DNA of 44,839 bases from M3007 sp964589365. GTDB lineage: Bacteria; Bacteroidota; Bacteroidia; Chitinophagales; Saprospiraceae. The notes under the pieces are model-generated. The model was not told the origin of the DNA and made no database searches. It saw only the letters and a list, made by a program, of their open reading frames with translations. The stretch is taken from contig CAZPTQ010000010.1 in the NCBI GenBank assembly GCA_964589365.1, forward strand, positions 1 through 44,839, written 5' to 3'. Every line of letters starts with the position of its first letter. Position 1 is the stretch's first letter. Both the position numbers and the translations under genes were made by a program. Below are positions 8,903-16,005 of this stretch, one piece after another.

Positions 8903-10261
8903 ATGGAACCCACCCACACTAGTACCTCTCAGAACGCAACGACCTCGCCCGAGCCTTCCTTTTATCAGCGTTACGGCACCTCGCTCAAAGGCGTGGTCAT
9001 CTTTTTTCTGATGCTCGCGCTGCTCATTCCCACTTCTATGGTGGAAAGCCTCATTTACGAGCGGCAGAGTCGCCAAAACGAAGCCATTCAGGAAGTGAGC
9101 AGCAAATGGGGAAAACAGCAGACTATAAGCGGCCCCGTTTTGGCATTGCCTTACGAACAAACCCATAGAAGTTCTGATGGGAAAGAAACGTATCAGGAAA
9201 CGAAATACGCCTATTTTTTGCCGGATGAACTGCGCATAAATGGCCTGATTAGCCCTGAAAAACGACATCGCGGCATTTATGATGTGGTACTTTATGGCAG
9301 CAAGCTCGCGCTGGAAGGCACTTATAGTCAACCCATTGTCCAAAAAATGATCCCCGCAGACGCAAAGGTGCTGTGGAACAAAGCCTTTCTCGTGTTAGGA
9401 ATTCCAGACTTAAGAGGACTGGAGGACCAGGTCACACTGGAATGGGATAATAAGGCATTGGTTTTTGACCCGGGAGTTCCAGTTTCGGGTTTGGCAGAAA
9501 GTGGAATTCATGTACCTATTTCACTCGAAACTGGTGAAAAGGGGGATGCTTCCAAGCCATACCAATTCAAAATCGAACTTGCGTTGAAAGGCTCCGGAAC
9601 GCTGTTTTTCACACCGGTCGGCAAGGTGACGGATGTGAAAATATCCTCTCCCTGGTCCGATCCAAGTTTCACAGGCGCGTTCTTGCCAGACGAAAAAACG
9701 ATCTCTACTTCAGGGTTTGAGGCATCCTGGAAAGTGCTGAACCTCAACAGAAATTACCCTCAACAATGGACTAGCGAACAGTCCATCAGTTTTGGCGACA
9801 GCGCGTTTGGTGTTGATTTTCTGTTGCCTGTGGACAATTACCAAAAATCTACCCGCTCGGTGAAGTACGCCATCCTCTTTATTGGCCTTACGTTCCTCAC
9901 TTTTTTCTTCATCGAAATGGGTCAGTCGAGGCGTGTTCATCCCTTTCAATACGCACTCATTGGCCTGGCACTGGTGATTTTTTACACCCTGCTGGTTTCT
10001 ATTTCGGAACACGTTCCGTTCAATTTAGCCTATCTGATTGCGGCTGCCATGACCATCTTGATGACCGGGTTATATGCACGATCGCTGTTCCGATCGAACC
10101 GCATGGCCCTTTTTGTAAGCGGTACTTTGCTTGTGCTGTACGGTTTCCTATATGTGGTATTACAACAGCAGGATTACGCCTTGCTCATCGGAAGTCTTGG
10201 TTTATTTGCCATTTTGGCCGTGGTGATGTACGTGTCCAGGAGAATCAACTGGCAGGGCTGA
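8903..10261 (+). CDS. creD: CreD family inner-membrane protein
   Basis: The 452-residue product belongs to the CreD family (inner-membrane protein of the E. coli Cre regulon, linked to envelope integrity and to beta-lactam phenotypes in some species). One N-terminal transmembrane helix (about 29-48) is followed by the conserved ISGPVLALPYE segment and a large periplasmic beta-rich domain to about residue 310. There is then a C-terminal block of about five or six membrane helices (for example YAILFIGLTFLTFFFIEMG and the segments to 450). The length is typical. No creBC two-component pair is beside it. It has its own promoter box at 8860-8867 and is followed 24 nt later by a small conserved gene. 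Confidence 0.9.
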   Translation: MEPTHTSTSQNATTSPEPSFYQRYGTSLKGVVIFFLMLALLIPTSMVESLIYERQSRQNEAIQEVSSKWGKQQTISGPVLALPYEQTHRSSDGKETYQETKYAYFLPDELRINGLISPEKRHRGIYDVVLYGSKLALEGTYSQPIVQKMIPADAKVLWNKAFLVLGIPDLRGLEDQVTLEWDNKALVFDPGVPVSGLAESGIHVPISLETGEKGDASKPYQFKIELALKGSGTLFFTPVGKVTDVKISSPWSDPSFTGAFLPDEKTISTSGFEASWKVLNLNRNYPQQWTSEQSISFGDSAFGVDFLLPVDNYQKSTRSVKYAILFIGLTFLTFFFIEMGQSRRVHPFQYALIGLALVIFYTLLVSISEHVPFNLAYLIAAAMTILMTGLYARSLFRSNRMALFVSGTLLVLYGFLYVVLQQQDYALLIGSLGLFAILAVVMYVSRRINWQG

Positions 10262-10285
10262 GATATATGGTCGTACTTTTACGGT

Positions 10286-10621
10286 ATGTCCGATACGTTT
10301 TTAGAACAAACCACAGCCCTTGTCCGCGCACCCTTTGAACTGGAATCTGCACCCCCACCCGCCAATGAGGCCGAGTTACTAGCCCTGCTTGCCGAACGCA
10401 TCGAAGAGATGCTTCAACACCGTCCAGATTATATCATGAGCCTGCTTTATCGCCTGGATGTGTTGGAAGAAAAGATACGCCCTGTAATGCATCCTAATGC
10501 GCCGGAACCCCCGCACATCGGTCTTGCACGGCTGGTGCTGGAACGTCAAAAACAACGTGCCGAAACCAAGCACAACATCAAACCTGATCCTTTGGAAGGG
10601 TTGGAGGGTTGGGAATGGTGA
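10286..10621 (+). CDS. Small conserved protein of unknown function
   Basis: The 111-residue soluble, acidic protein has no signal peptide or membrane helix. It contains a predicted helical segment (AELLALLAERIEEMLQ, about 28-43), then DYIMSLLYRLDVLEEKI, and a basic end (LERQKQRAETKH). It begins 24 nt after creD, so it may be co-transcribed with it. I recognise the layout as a small Bacteroidota hypothetical but not a function. Codon use looks like the neighbours. Confidence 0.7.
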   Translation: MSDTFLEQTTALVRAPFELESAPPPANEAELLALLAERIEEMLQHRPDYIMSLLYRLDVLEEKIRPVMHPNAPEPPHIGLARLVLERQKQRAETKHNIKPDPLEGLEGWEW

Positions 10622-10674
10622 ATTTATCAAACGATTATCAAGAAAAAATCTTTACTTGCATAAAATTTCGATTT

Positions 10675-10941
10675 ATGACATCCGCACTTGCTGTCCGCCC
10701 GTTTGATGATTTAATCAACCTTTTGGTGGAAACTGCCCCAGAAAAAGTACTAGCCTTTCGAGCTTCGGAAAAAACCGTGAAACGGTAATACGAACTGATT
10801 GAAAAAGAAAAAGAAGGCGCGCTCACTCAGGAAGAGAAAACGGAACTCGAAAAATATTTGATGGAAGAAGACTTCATAATTATCGCTAAGGAACGGGGTC
10901 AAAATAACTTTCCAATTTCAGGCCAATTATTTTGGCGTTAG
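10675..10941 (+). pseudogene. Broken small partner gene of an HNH module (copy A)
   Basis: From the ATG at 10675 a frame reads MTSALAVRPFDDLINLL and on to FRASEKTVKR, hits an in-frame TAA at 10786-10788, then continues YELIEKEKEGALTQEEKTEL to a stop at 10939-10941. This pattern (a helical N-terminus, RASEK, then LTQEEKTELEKYL and IIIAK) resembles the small antitoxin-like proteins that precede HNH endonuclease genes in cyanobacteria and Bacteroidota. The part after IIIAK is replaced by a 40-nt repeat (10886-10925) that recurs at 14619-14658. It is homologous to the fragment at 16354-16485. Neither half is likely to be functional. Confidence 0.6.
10886..10925 (+). repeat. Dispersed 40-nt repeat, copy 1
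   Basis: It is 36/40 identical by eye to 14619-14658 (same strand); both begin CTAAGGAACGG and contain GTCAAAATAACTT. It sits exactly where the small partner gene of the HNH module loses its homology. The following bases (10926-10940) weakly resemble the right arm of the inverted repeat at copy 2. Confidence 0.7.
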
Positions 10942-10990
10942 CCAACTATCTTTTGAGGCGAATAGTGGGGCTATTTAACGAAAAAGATAG

Positions 10991-11302
10991 GATGGTGGGT
11001 GGCAAAAGAATGCCATCAAACATGGCGGCAAAAGCATCCTCGAAAACCTTGCTTACGCATGTCCACGATGCAACCGCAACAAAGGCACGGATTTGACAAC
11101 TGTGTTAAATGATGCAGAAACACCAACCCGCTTTTTCAACCCCCGTCGCGATATTTGGGAAGGGCATTTTGAGGAAGAATCCGGTGGGATTTACCCCAAA
11201 ACAATATTGGGCGAAGCTGCCATTAAAATATTGAACCTCAATGACCCAGGTCGCGTGATAGGCAGACGGCTATTGGCAGCATCTGGACTTTACCCTAGGT
11301 AG
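10991..11302 (+). pseudogene. HNH endonuclease remnant lacking its N-terminus (copy A)
   Basis: The frame is open from 10991 and reads the distal half of an HNH endonuclease: AIKHGGKSILENLAYACPRC, then NRNKGTDL, then FFNPRRDIWEGHF and ILNLNDPGRVIGRRLLA to a stop at 11302. The CPRCNRNKG segment is the C-terminal metal/HNH half-motif of this family, and the FNPR..W..HF and L.LNDP.R segments are family landmarks. The N-terminal zinc-type Cys pair and the first HNH histidine region, about 40 residues, are missing, and no start codon precedes the conserved part. It is therefore a truncated gene, downstream of its broken small partner. Confidence 0.7.
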
Positions 11303-11322
11303 TGGGGTAACCCAATTTTCTA

Positions 11323-11330
11323 TACTTTTG
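11323..11330 (+). promoter_or_regulatory. Putative -7 box of glutaryl-CoA dehydrogenase gene
   Basis: TACTTTTG matches TAnnTTTG and lies 41 nt upstream of the start codon. No good -33 TTTG is visible. Confidence 0.45.
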
Positions 11331-11371
11331 CGCCCGATTTTACTTAACCAATACTTTTTCTGAGCAATATC

Positions 11372-12568
11372 ATGCAAAAGCCCATCACCGCCCGCGAAGA
11401 CCGCTACCAACACCACGACTACTACGGAGTAGATGAGCTCCTCACTTCCGAACACCTCCTTGCCCGCGATGCCGTGCGCCAATGGGTCAAATCTGAAGTA
11501 AGCCCCATCATTGAAGACTACTCCAATCGCGCTGAATGCCCTACCCACTTATTTAAAGGTCTGGCCGAAATCGGCGCTTATGGCCCTTCTTTACCCGCCG
11601 AATATGGCTGTGGTGGCATGGACGAAATTGCTTATGGCGTTATCATGCAGGAACTGGAACGCGGCGACTCTGGTGTGCGCTCTATGGCTTCTGTGCAAGG
11701 TTCGTTGGTGATGTACCCCATCTACCGTTTTGGTTCTGAGGAACAACGCCGTCACTACCTGCCCAAATTGGCCAAAGGCGAACTCATCGGCTGCTTCGGC
11801 CTCACCGAGCCAGATGCCGGTTCAAATCCAAACGGAATGCTCAGCAACGTGAAAGACGATGGCGATTCTTACATTTTGAATGGCGCCAAAATGTGGATCA
11901 CCAACTCTCCGGTTGCTGATATTGCCGTCGTGTGGGCCAAAAACGAGGAAGGAAAAATCATCGGCATGATTGTCGAAAAAGGAATGAAAGGGTTTTCGGC
12001 TCCTGAAATTCACGGCAAATGGAGCCTCCGCGCCAGCATCACGGGCGAACTCGTGTTTGAAGACGTGCGGGTTCCAAAGAAAAACGTGCTGCCAGGTGTG
12101 CAGGGCCTTAAAGGGCCACTTTCATGTCTTACTAAAGCCCGTTACGGTATTGCGTGGGGCGCCATTGGCGCAGCGCTCGATTGCTACGATTCCGCTTTGC
12201 GTTACTCCAAAGAGCGCGTTCAATTTGGTCGCCCCATCGGCGGTTTCCAATTGACGCAGAAGAAGTTGGCGGAAATGATTACAGAAATCACCAAAGCGCA
12301 ACTGCTCGCCTGGAGGCTTGGCACCTTGGCCAATGTCGGCAAACACACCCCTGCCCAAGTAAGCATGGCCAAGCGAAACAACGTCATGATGGCACTCGAA
12401 ATCGCCCGCGAAGCACGTCAAATCCATGGCGGGATGGGCATCACGAACGAGTATCCTGTAATGCGCCACATGATGAACCTCGAAACGGTGCTCACGTACG
12501 AAGGCACACACGATATTCACTTGCTCATTACGGGGCATGATGTGACAGGATTGGCAGCTTATGAGTAA
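11372..12568 (+). CDS. gcdH: Glutaryl-CoA dehydrogenase
   Basis: The 398-residue flavoprotein belongs to the acyl-CoA dehydrogenase superfamily and most resembles glutaryl-CoA dehydrogenase. That enzyme oxidises and decarboxylates glutaryl-CoA to crotonyl-CoA in lysine and tryptophan degradation. Visible features are FGLTEPDAGSNP (FAD/substrate loop, about 143-154), the WITNS segment, ERVQFGRPIGGFQL, the AREARQIHGGMGI motif, and the catalytic Glu about 377 in TYEGTHDIH, which is the glutaryl-CoA dehydrogenase form of this site. Length is standard. An ALDH7-type aldehyde dehydrogenase at 3537-5071 supports a lysine catabolic route, though the two are not in one operon. Substrate assignment is by family resemblance. 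Confidence 0.85.
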   Translation: MQKPITAREDRYQHHDYYGVDELLTSEHLLARDAVRQWVKSEVSPIIEDYSNRAECPTHLFKGLAEIGAYGPSLPAEYGCGGMDEIAYGVIMQELERGDSGVRSMASVQGSLVMYPIYRFGSEEQRRHYLPKLAKGELIGCFGLTEPDAGSNPNGMLSNVKDDGDSYILNGAKMWITNSPVADIAVVWAKNEEGKIIGMIVEKGMKGFSAPEIHGKWSLRASITGELVFEDVRVPKKNVLPGVQGLKGPLSCLTKARYGIAWGAIGAALDCYDSALRYSKERVQFGRPIGGFQLTQKKLAEMITEITKAQLLAWRLGTLANVGKHTPAQVSMAKRNNVMMALEIAREARQIHGGMGITNEYPVMRHMMNLETVLTYEGTHDIHLLITGHDVTGLAAYE

Positions 12569-12571
12569 ATA

Positions 12572-12716
12572 TCCAATGTCCAACAAGGAATGTCCAATTT
12601 CCAAGGAGGCGTTGCGCTTACTCACTCACGTTGAAATCTGAGCATTCAAATACAACGAACCCCAAGCTCTTGATCTATTTGGACATTGGACATTCCTTTG
12701 TTGGGCGTTGGAAATT
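12572..12716. repeat. Word-built imperfect inverted repeat (TGGACATT word)
   Basis: The segment at 12572-12602 and the segment at about 12680-12716 are imperfect reverse complements built from the words GGACATT and GTTGGA. They lie between gcdH (plus) and the tRNA-Leu terminator (minus), that is, between convergent transcription units. Confidence 0.5.
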
Positions 12717-12750
12717 AAAAAGGCCTCCCGATTGCTCGGGAAGCCTTTTT
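12717..12750 (-). terminator. Intrinsic terminator of tRNA-Leu
   Basis: Immediately 3' of the tRNA on the minus strand is a strong hairpin (AGGCTTCCCGA / TCGGGAGGCCT, loop GCAA) followed by TTTTT. The plus strand also has T residues (12746-12750), so it may work in both directions. Confidence 0.85.
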
Positions 12751-12751
12751 G

Positions 12752-12835
12752 TGACCACGACTGGAGTCGAACCAGCACATCCGAAAGGACACTACCCCCT
12801 CAAAGTAGCGCGTCTACCAATTCCGCCACGTGGCC
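12752..12835 (-). tRNA. tRNA-Leu, anticodon GAG
   Basis: The 84-nt sequence folds as a class II tRNA. The acceptor stem is GGCCACG paired with CGTGGTC (one G-T pair), the D stem is GCG/CGC with AATTGGTAGA in the loop, and the anticodon stem is CTACT/GGTAG with loop TTGAGGG giving anticodon GAG. A long variable arm (TGTCC/GGATG) follows, then a T arm with loop TTCGACT. The discriminator is A, as expected for leucine. CCA is not encoded. The gene reads CTY leucine codons. A TAACTTTG promoter box lies about 85 nt upstream (12920-12927) and a strong terminator directly follows. Confidence 0.95.
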
Positions 12836-12850
12836 AATTTTGCCGCTTTT

Positions 12851-12877
12851 ACCCGCTGTAGCTTTAGCGAAGGAGGG
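12851..12877. repeat. 27-nt REP-like palindrome, copy 1
   Basis: The sequence runs ACCCGCTGTAGC...GCGAAGGAGGG and is a degenerate palindrome related to 26622-26648 and 40124-40150. It lies in the transcribed leader between the tRNA-Leu promoter box and the mature tRNA 5' end. Confidence 0.55.
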
Positions 12878-12919
12878 TTTTTATTTGTCTTTTTTGGAAA
12901 GGGGTTTCAAAAGCGGGTG

Positions 12920-12927
12920 CAAAGTTA
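12920..12927 (-). promoter_or_regulatory. Putative -7 box of tRNA-Leu
   Basis: TAACTTTG on the minus strand matches TAnnTTTG, about 85 nt upstream of the mature tRNA 5' end. Confidence 0.5.
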
Positions 12928-13030
12928 TTGCTTTCTTTTAGTTTAAGAAGCAGGTGGCCAAAAATTTCTAAAGTTGGTTCAGTTTGAACAATTCAACTGC
13001 TCTGTAAGTACCCAGGTGTTAAAATTTAGA

Positions 13031-13921
13031 TCAAATCTCAAACTTTTCCAACTCTGCCATAATCGAATGTACGCCCTGCTCAGTCATCGGCACCAGCGGC
13101 AGACGCACCTCGCGACTACAAAGCCCTTGCAATTCCATGGCCGCCTTCACGCCTACGGGGTTACCTTCAGCAAAAAGTATCTTGTAAAGTTCGAGCAGTT
13201 TGAAATTCAACTTTTGAGCAGATGGCAAATCCTGTCGCAAAGCGGCGCGCACCATGTCGGTGAACGGGCGGGGCAATGTGTTCGCGATGACTGATATAAC
13301 ACCATCCCCACCAGCAGCAATGAGCGGCAGGGTGATAAAATCGTCGCCGCTCAGCACTAAAAAGTTGTCGGGCCGTCCCTTCAGGATCTTCATGATCTGG
13401 TAAATATCGTCGGAGGCTTCTTTCACGGCGATAAACTTGTCAGAAGCGTGGGCGAGACGGAGCGTGGTCTCGGCAGTCATGTTCGAGGAGGTCCGGCTGG
13501 GCACATTGTAAATGATGATGGGCAGTGGGGATGCTTCAGCCAAAGCCATGTAGTGCTGGAAAATGCCTTCCTGACCGGGTTTGTTGTAGGCCGGGTTGCT
13601 CGAAAGCAGGGCATCAATGCCCTCAAAGTTGAAACCTTTGATTTTTTCCACCATCGCGGCGGTGTTGTTACCGCCAAAAACCCCGGCAACGAATGGAACC
13701 CGAGCACGGTTAACTTTGATGGAAAAATCGAGTACCTGGCGATGCTCAATATCGGTGGTTGTACTGGACTCGCCCGTAGTGCCGAGGCTGACCAGGAACT
13801 CTACGCCCCCCGCAATAACGTGTTCGATGATGCGCTCAAGGTCCTCCCAGTCAATCGCACCATTTTTGAAGGGTGTGACGAGTGCAACGCCCGTACCGCG
13901 AAGTTTTTGATGTACGTTCAT
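13031..13921 (-). CDS. dapA: 4-hydroxy-tetrahydrodipicolinate synthase
   Basis: The 296-residue enzyme condenses pyruvate with aspartate 4-semialdehyde, the first committed step of the diaminopimelate/lysine pathway. It is a class I aldolase TIM barrel. Seen: GTTGES (47-52) binding the pyruvate carboxylate, Tyr138 in IIIYNVPSRT, and the Schiff-base Lys167 in FIAVKEASDD. Length is the family norm. It lies 62 nt downstream of a DUF6913 gene on the same strand, and that gap is filled by a perfect 25-bp hairpin (13927-13983). The hairpin ends only a few bases upstream of the dapA start codon and may affect its expression. Confidence 0.96.
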   Translation of the reverse strand: MNVHQKLRGTGVALVTPFKNGAIDWEDLERIIEHVIAGGVEFLVSLGTTGESSTTTDIEHRQVLDFSIKVNRARVPFVAGVFGGNNTAAMVEKIKGFNFEGIDALLSSNPAYNKPGQEGIFQHYMALAEASPLPIIIYNVPSRTSSNMTAETTLRLAHASDKFIAVKEASDDIYQIMKILKGRPDNFLVLSGDDFITLPLIAAGGDGVISVIANTLPRPFTDMVRAALRQDLPSAQKLNFKLLELYKILFAEGNPVGVKAAMELQGLCSREVRLPLVPMTEQGVHSIMAELEKFEI

Positions 13922-13926
13922 GTTAT

Positions 13927-13983
13927 ATGTACCCCGGAACTCCGTTCCGGGAATTGGCCCCGGAACGGAGTTCCGGGGTACAT
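13927..13983. repeat. Perfect 25-bp inverted repeat between DUF6913 gene and dapA
   Basis: Arms at 13927-13951 and 13959-13983 are exact reverse complements with a 7-nt loop, GC-rich (core CCGGAACTCCGTTCCGG). There is no T tract. It occupies practically all of the space between two co-directional genes, so it could be an attenuator, an mRNA-processing structure or a mobile palindrome. Confidence 0.85.
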
Positions 13984-14511
13984 TTAGTTCAAGACAATTT
14001 TTCCAAGATAAAGCGCGAGTTGTTCGGTAAAATAGCGAATCCCCTTGCCCTCAGGCGTTTCCAATTGAATATCAAAATCATTTGGGCGGCTGGTGGCAAA
14101 ACCGACCTTGAATGCTGCCTGCGATTTTGCTGCCAGCCATTCGAGCGGGGGAAGCTCATCGGGGTTCAGCGTGAGTAAGAGATCAAACTTTTGCTTTAAA
14201 AAATCGTCAGATTTCCCGCTATTGGGTTGGCCCAGCCAAGTGGTTTCTTTGGCAAAAAAAGAATCAAATGATTGATTTTCAGGGGCTTGTTTCACGTTGA
14301 AATACCCCAGCGCTGATACGTTCTTCCCCTGTTTTTCCAAAGATCGGGCGAATTCAAGGCTCTCACGTTGCGCGGTTTCGGAAGTTGCATCGAAGAGAAC
14401 CCCGATGGAACGCGCACTGTCGAGGGTGTGCACCTGGCGGCTTCGTTTTTGCGAAGCCAACAAGTTGCGGAGGGCTTTTTTGAACAACAGGGCGCGGAGT
14501 GGTGCGAACAT
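13984..14511 (-). CDS. DUF6913 family protein
   Basis: The 175-residue cytosolic protein has a basic N-terminus (LRALLFKKALRNLLASQKRSR), a probable alpha/beta core (IGVLFDATSE, ISALGYFN-like strand at about 66-73, FDLLLTLNPDE) and a C-terminal helix region (RYFTEQLALYLGKI). I recognise this as the small DUF6913-type protein often found beside dapA in Bacteroidota; its biochemical role is not known. No signal peptide or membrane helix is present. It is upstream of dapA on the same strand and the pair may be one transcript. Confidence 0.75.
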   Translation of the reverse strand: MFAPLRALLFKKALRNLLASQKRSRQVHTLDSARSIGVLFDATSETAQRESLEFARSLEKQGKNVSALGYFNVKQAPENQSFDSFFAKETTWLGQPNSGKSDDFLKQKFDLLLTLNPDELPPLEWLAAKSQAAFKVGFATSRPNDFDIQLETPEGKGIRYFTEQLALYLGKIVLN

Positions 14512-14617
14512 AGTTTTGATTGTTGAGGCGTAAATGTACGGCAGACTTGGAAGTCTGTCACCTGGTCACAGCAGTACCTTTTACGCAAGAACTCCGTATA
14601 ATTTTTCGGTCAACACA

Positions 14618-14681
14618 CCTAAGGAACGGTGTCAAAATAACTTCCCAATTTGATGCCATTCTTTTGACACCGTTCCTAAGG
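14618..14681. repeat. Inverted repeat containing dispersed 40-nt repeat, copy 2
   Basis: Arms at 14618-14637 and 14662-14681 (20 nt, one mismatch) enclose a 24-nt loop. The left arm plus loop (14619-14658) is 36/40 identical to 10886-10925. The right arm overlaps the stop codon (14676-14678) of the AI-2E family gene, so the hairpin may also serve as its 3' end structure. Confidence 0.75.
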
Positions 14682-15803
14682 CTCATCGCTTTTGCTGCTC
14701 TTTGGCTTCTTTCTTTCTTTTCTGAAATAAAAAATGGTCTTCCCGATTGGCGGCATCGTATCGCCCAATAAAAATCCCCAGGGCTGGAGCGGTTCGATAC
14801 GATCAAAAATCACTTTGACGATGGCCGTGAGCGGTATGGAAAGAAACATTCCCGGTATGCCCCATATTGCGCCGCCTATCAAAACGACAATTATAGAGAT
14901 CAGCGCGTTTATCTTGACTTTGGATGCTACGACCATCGGCACCACAAAGTTGTTGTCAATCAATTGAATAACAATGTATGCTACTACTACCCAGCCTGCT
15001 GCTTCGGGCGATTGAGTGGCCAAGGCGACCAATGTTGGAATTGAAATAGCAACAATCCCCCCAATATAGGGTATTATGTTTAGCATGGCCCCAATAATAC
15101 CCAGCAAAACGGCATATTCAACGCCAATAACCATCAATGCCGTAACATTCAAAGTAGCCACAATAACCAACTCGAGCATCAACCCTGTCAAATAGCGCTG
15201 GATCAGTATTTTCGTTTCGGTGAGTACTTCCACGACGGCCCTATGTTTTTCGCGATCAAAAAGTTGCCTGATAAAATCGAGCAACAATGGCTTGTAGAAC
15301 AGGAACATAAAAATATAAACGGGTACCAGAAAAACAATGGCGAGCAAGCTGCCGATGCTACTGAGCGTACTCCCAATAAGTGTGGTGCTGTTGTCCATGC
15401 CTTGAGTCTTTGCCTGCTCTACCCAAGCGTATATTTTTTTGGTTTTAACATTGAAGGTATCTGAAAACCATTCATAGCATTGCTTTATGAGCAGGCCAAA
15501 TTTTTCCTTGAATTGTGGCATTGTCTCACTAAAATCGGCAAGTTGCGAGACGATAAAATAAACCACTCCGCTTACCACGATCAAAGAAAGCAGGACTGCC
15601 AGCAAGATGGCTACTACCCGATTGATATGTTTCGTACATAGCCAATTTACTACGGGGTTCAAGAGAATAGCAAAAATAGCGGCGTACACAATGGGCAAAA
15701 TGACAGCCTGACCGATGTACAGGACATAGAACAGTATAAATATTGCAATTGCTATATTGGCTAACTTGATATAAAGCGGATATGATGAATCGTTATTGGA
15801 CAT
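14676..15803 (-). CDS. AI-2E family transporter (PerM-like permease)
   Basis: The 375-residue integral membrane protein belongs to the AI-2E transporter/PerM family (formerly UPF0118). There are N-terminal helices at about 10-45 and 58-86, a long amphipathic segment (about 90-150), then helices including IVFLVPVYIFMFLFYKPLL and a C-terminal block with GIIGAMLNIIPYIGGIVAI and the conserved IPLTAIVKVI region. A charged tail (RKERKKPKSSKSDEP) ends the protein. Some members export autoinducer-2, others act in ion homeostasis; the substrate here is unknown. The start codon lies two bases from the stop of a short fragment reading MTALEIKDKLH. Confidence 0.88.
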   Translation of the reverse strand: MSNNDSSYPLYIKLANIAIAIFILFYVLYIGQAVILPIVYAAIFAILLNPVVNWLCTKHINRVVAILLAVLLSLIVVSGVVYFIVSQLADFSETMPQFKEKFGLLIKQCYEWFSDTFNVKTKKIYAWVEQAKTQGMDNSTTLIGSTLSSIGSLLAIVFLVPVYIFMFLFYKPLLLDFIRQLFDREKHRAVVEVLTETKILIQRYLTGLMLELVIVATLNVTALMVIGVEYAVLLGIIGAMLNIIPYIGGIVAISIPTLVALATQSPEAAGWVVVAYIVIQLIDNNFVVPMVVASKVKINALISIIVVLIGGAIWGIPGMFLSIPLTAIVKVIFDRIEPLQPWGFLLGDTMPPIGKTIFYFRKERKKPKSSKSDEP

Positions 15804-15804
15804 G

Positions 15805-15885
15805 CTAGTGTTTGAGTTGAAAATCTACATCGTCCGTTTCAATGACCATCCGATGGAGTTTGTCTTTTATTTCTAATGCAGTCAT
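15805..15885 (-). pseudogene. Truncated antitoxin-like N-terminal fragment
   Basis: A 26-codon frame starts MTALEIKDKLHRMVIETDD and stops immediately before the AI-2E family gene. The ELK.KLH...E..DD pattern resembles the N-terminus of small antitoxin-like proteins found before toxins in Bacteroidota and cyanobacteria, which are normally 60-90 residues long. The rest of such a gene and any toxin are absent. It could instead be a short leader ORF coupled to the transporter gene. Confidence 0.35.
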
Positions 15886-15946
15886 GGCTGGGTATTTTGT
15901 GCAAATTACGCGGTTTTGGAGAAAAACAATCGAACAGACCCGAAAT

Positions 15947-15987
15947 AAAAAACGGCAGAACAGCCATAAGCCGTTCTGCCGTTTTTT
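15947..15987. terminator. Bidirectional intrinsic terminator
   Basis: AAAACGGCAGAAC and its complement GTTCTGCCGTTTT enclose a short centre, with A residues on one side and TTTTTT on the other. It lies downstream of the small gene at 16006-16239 (minus). Confidence 0.8.
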
Positions 15988-16005
15988 CAAGTATTTTATT
16001 CACTA

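Noticed and set aside
11093..11302. Independent 69-codon gene starting at ATG 11093
   Set aside because: The HNH homology continues in frame upstream of this ATG, so it is the tail of the truncated nuclease, not a separate gene.
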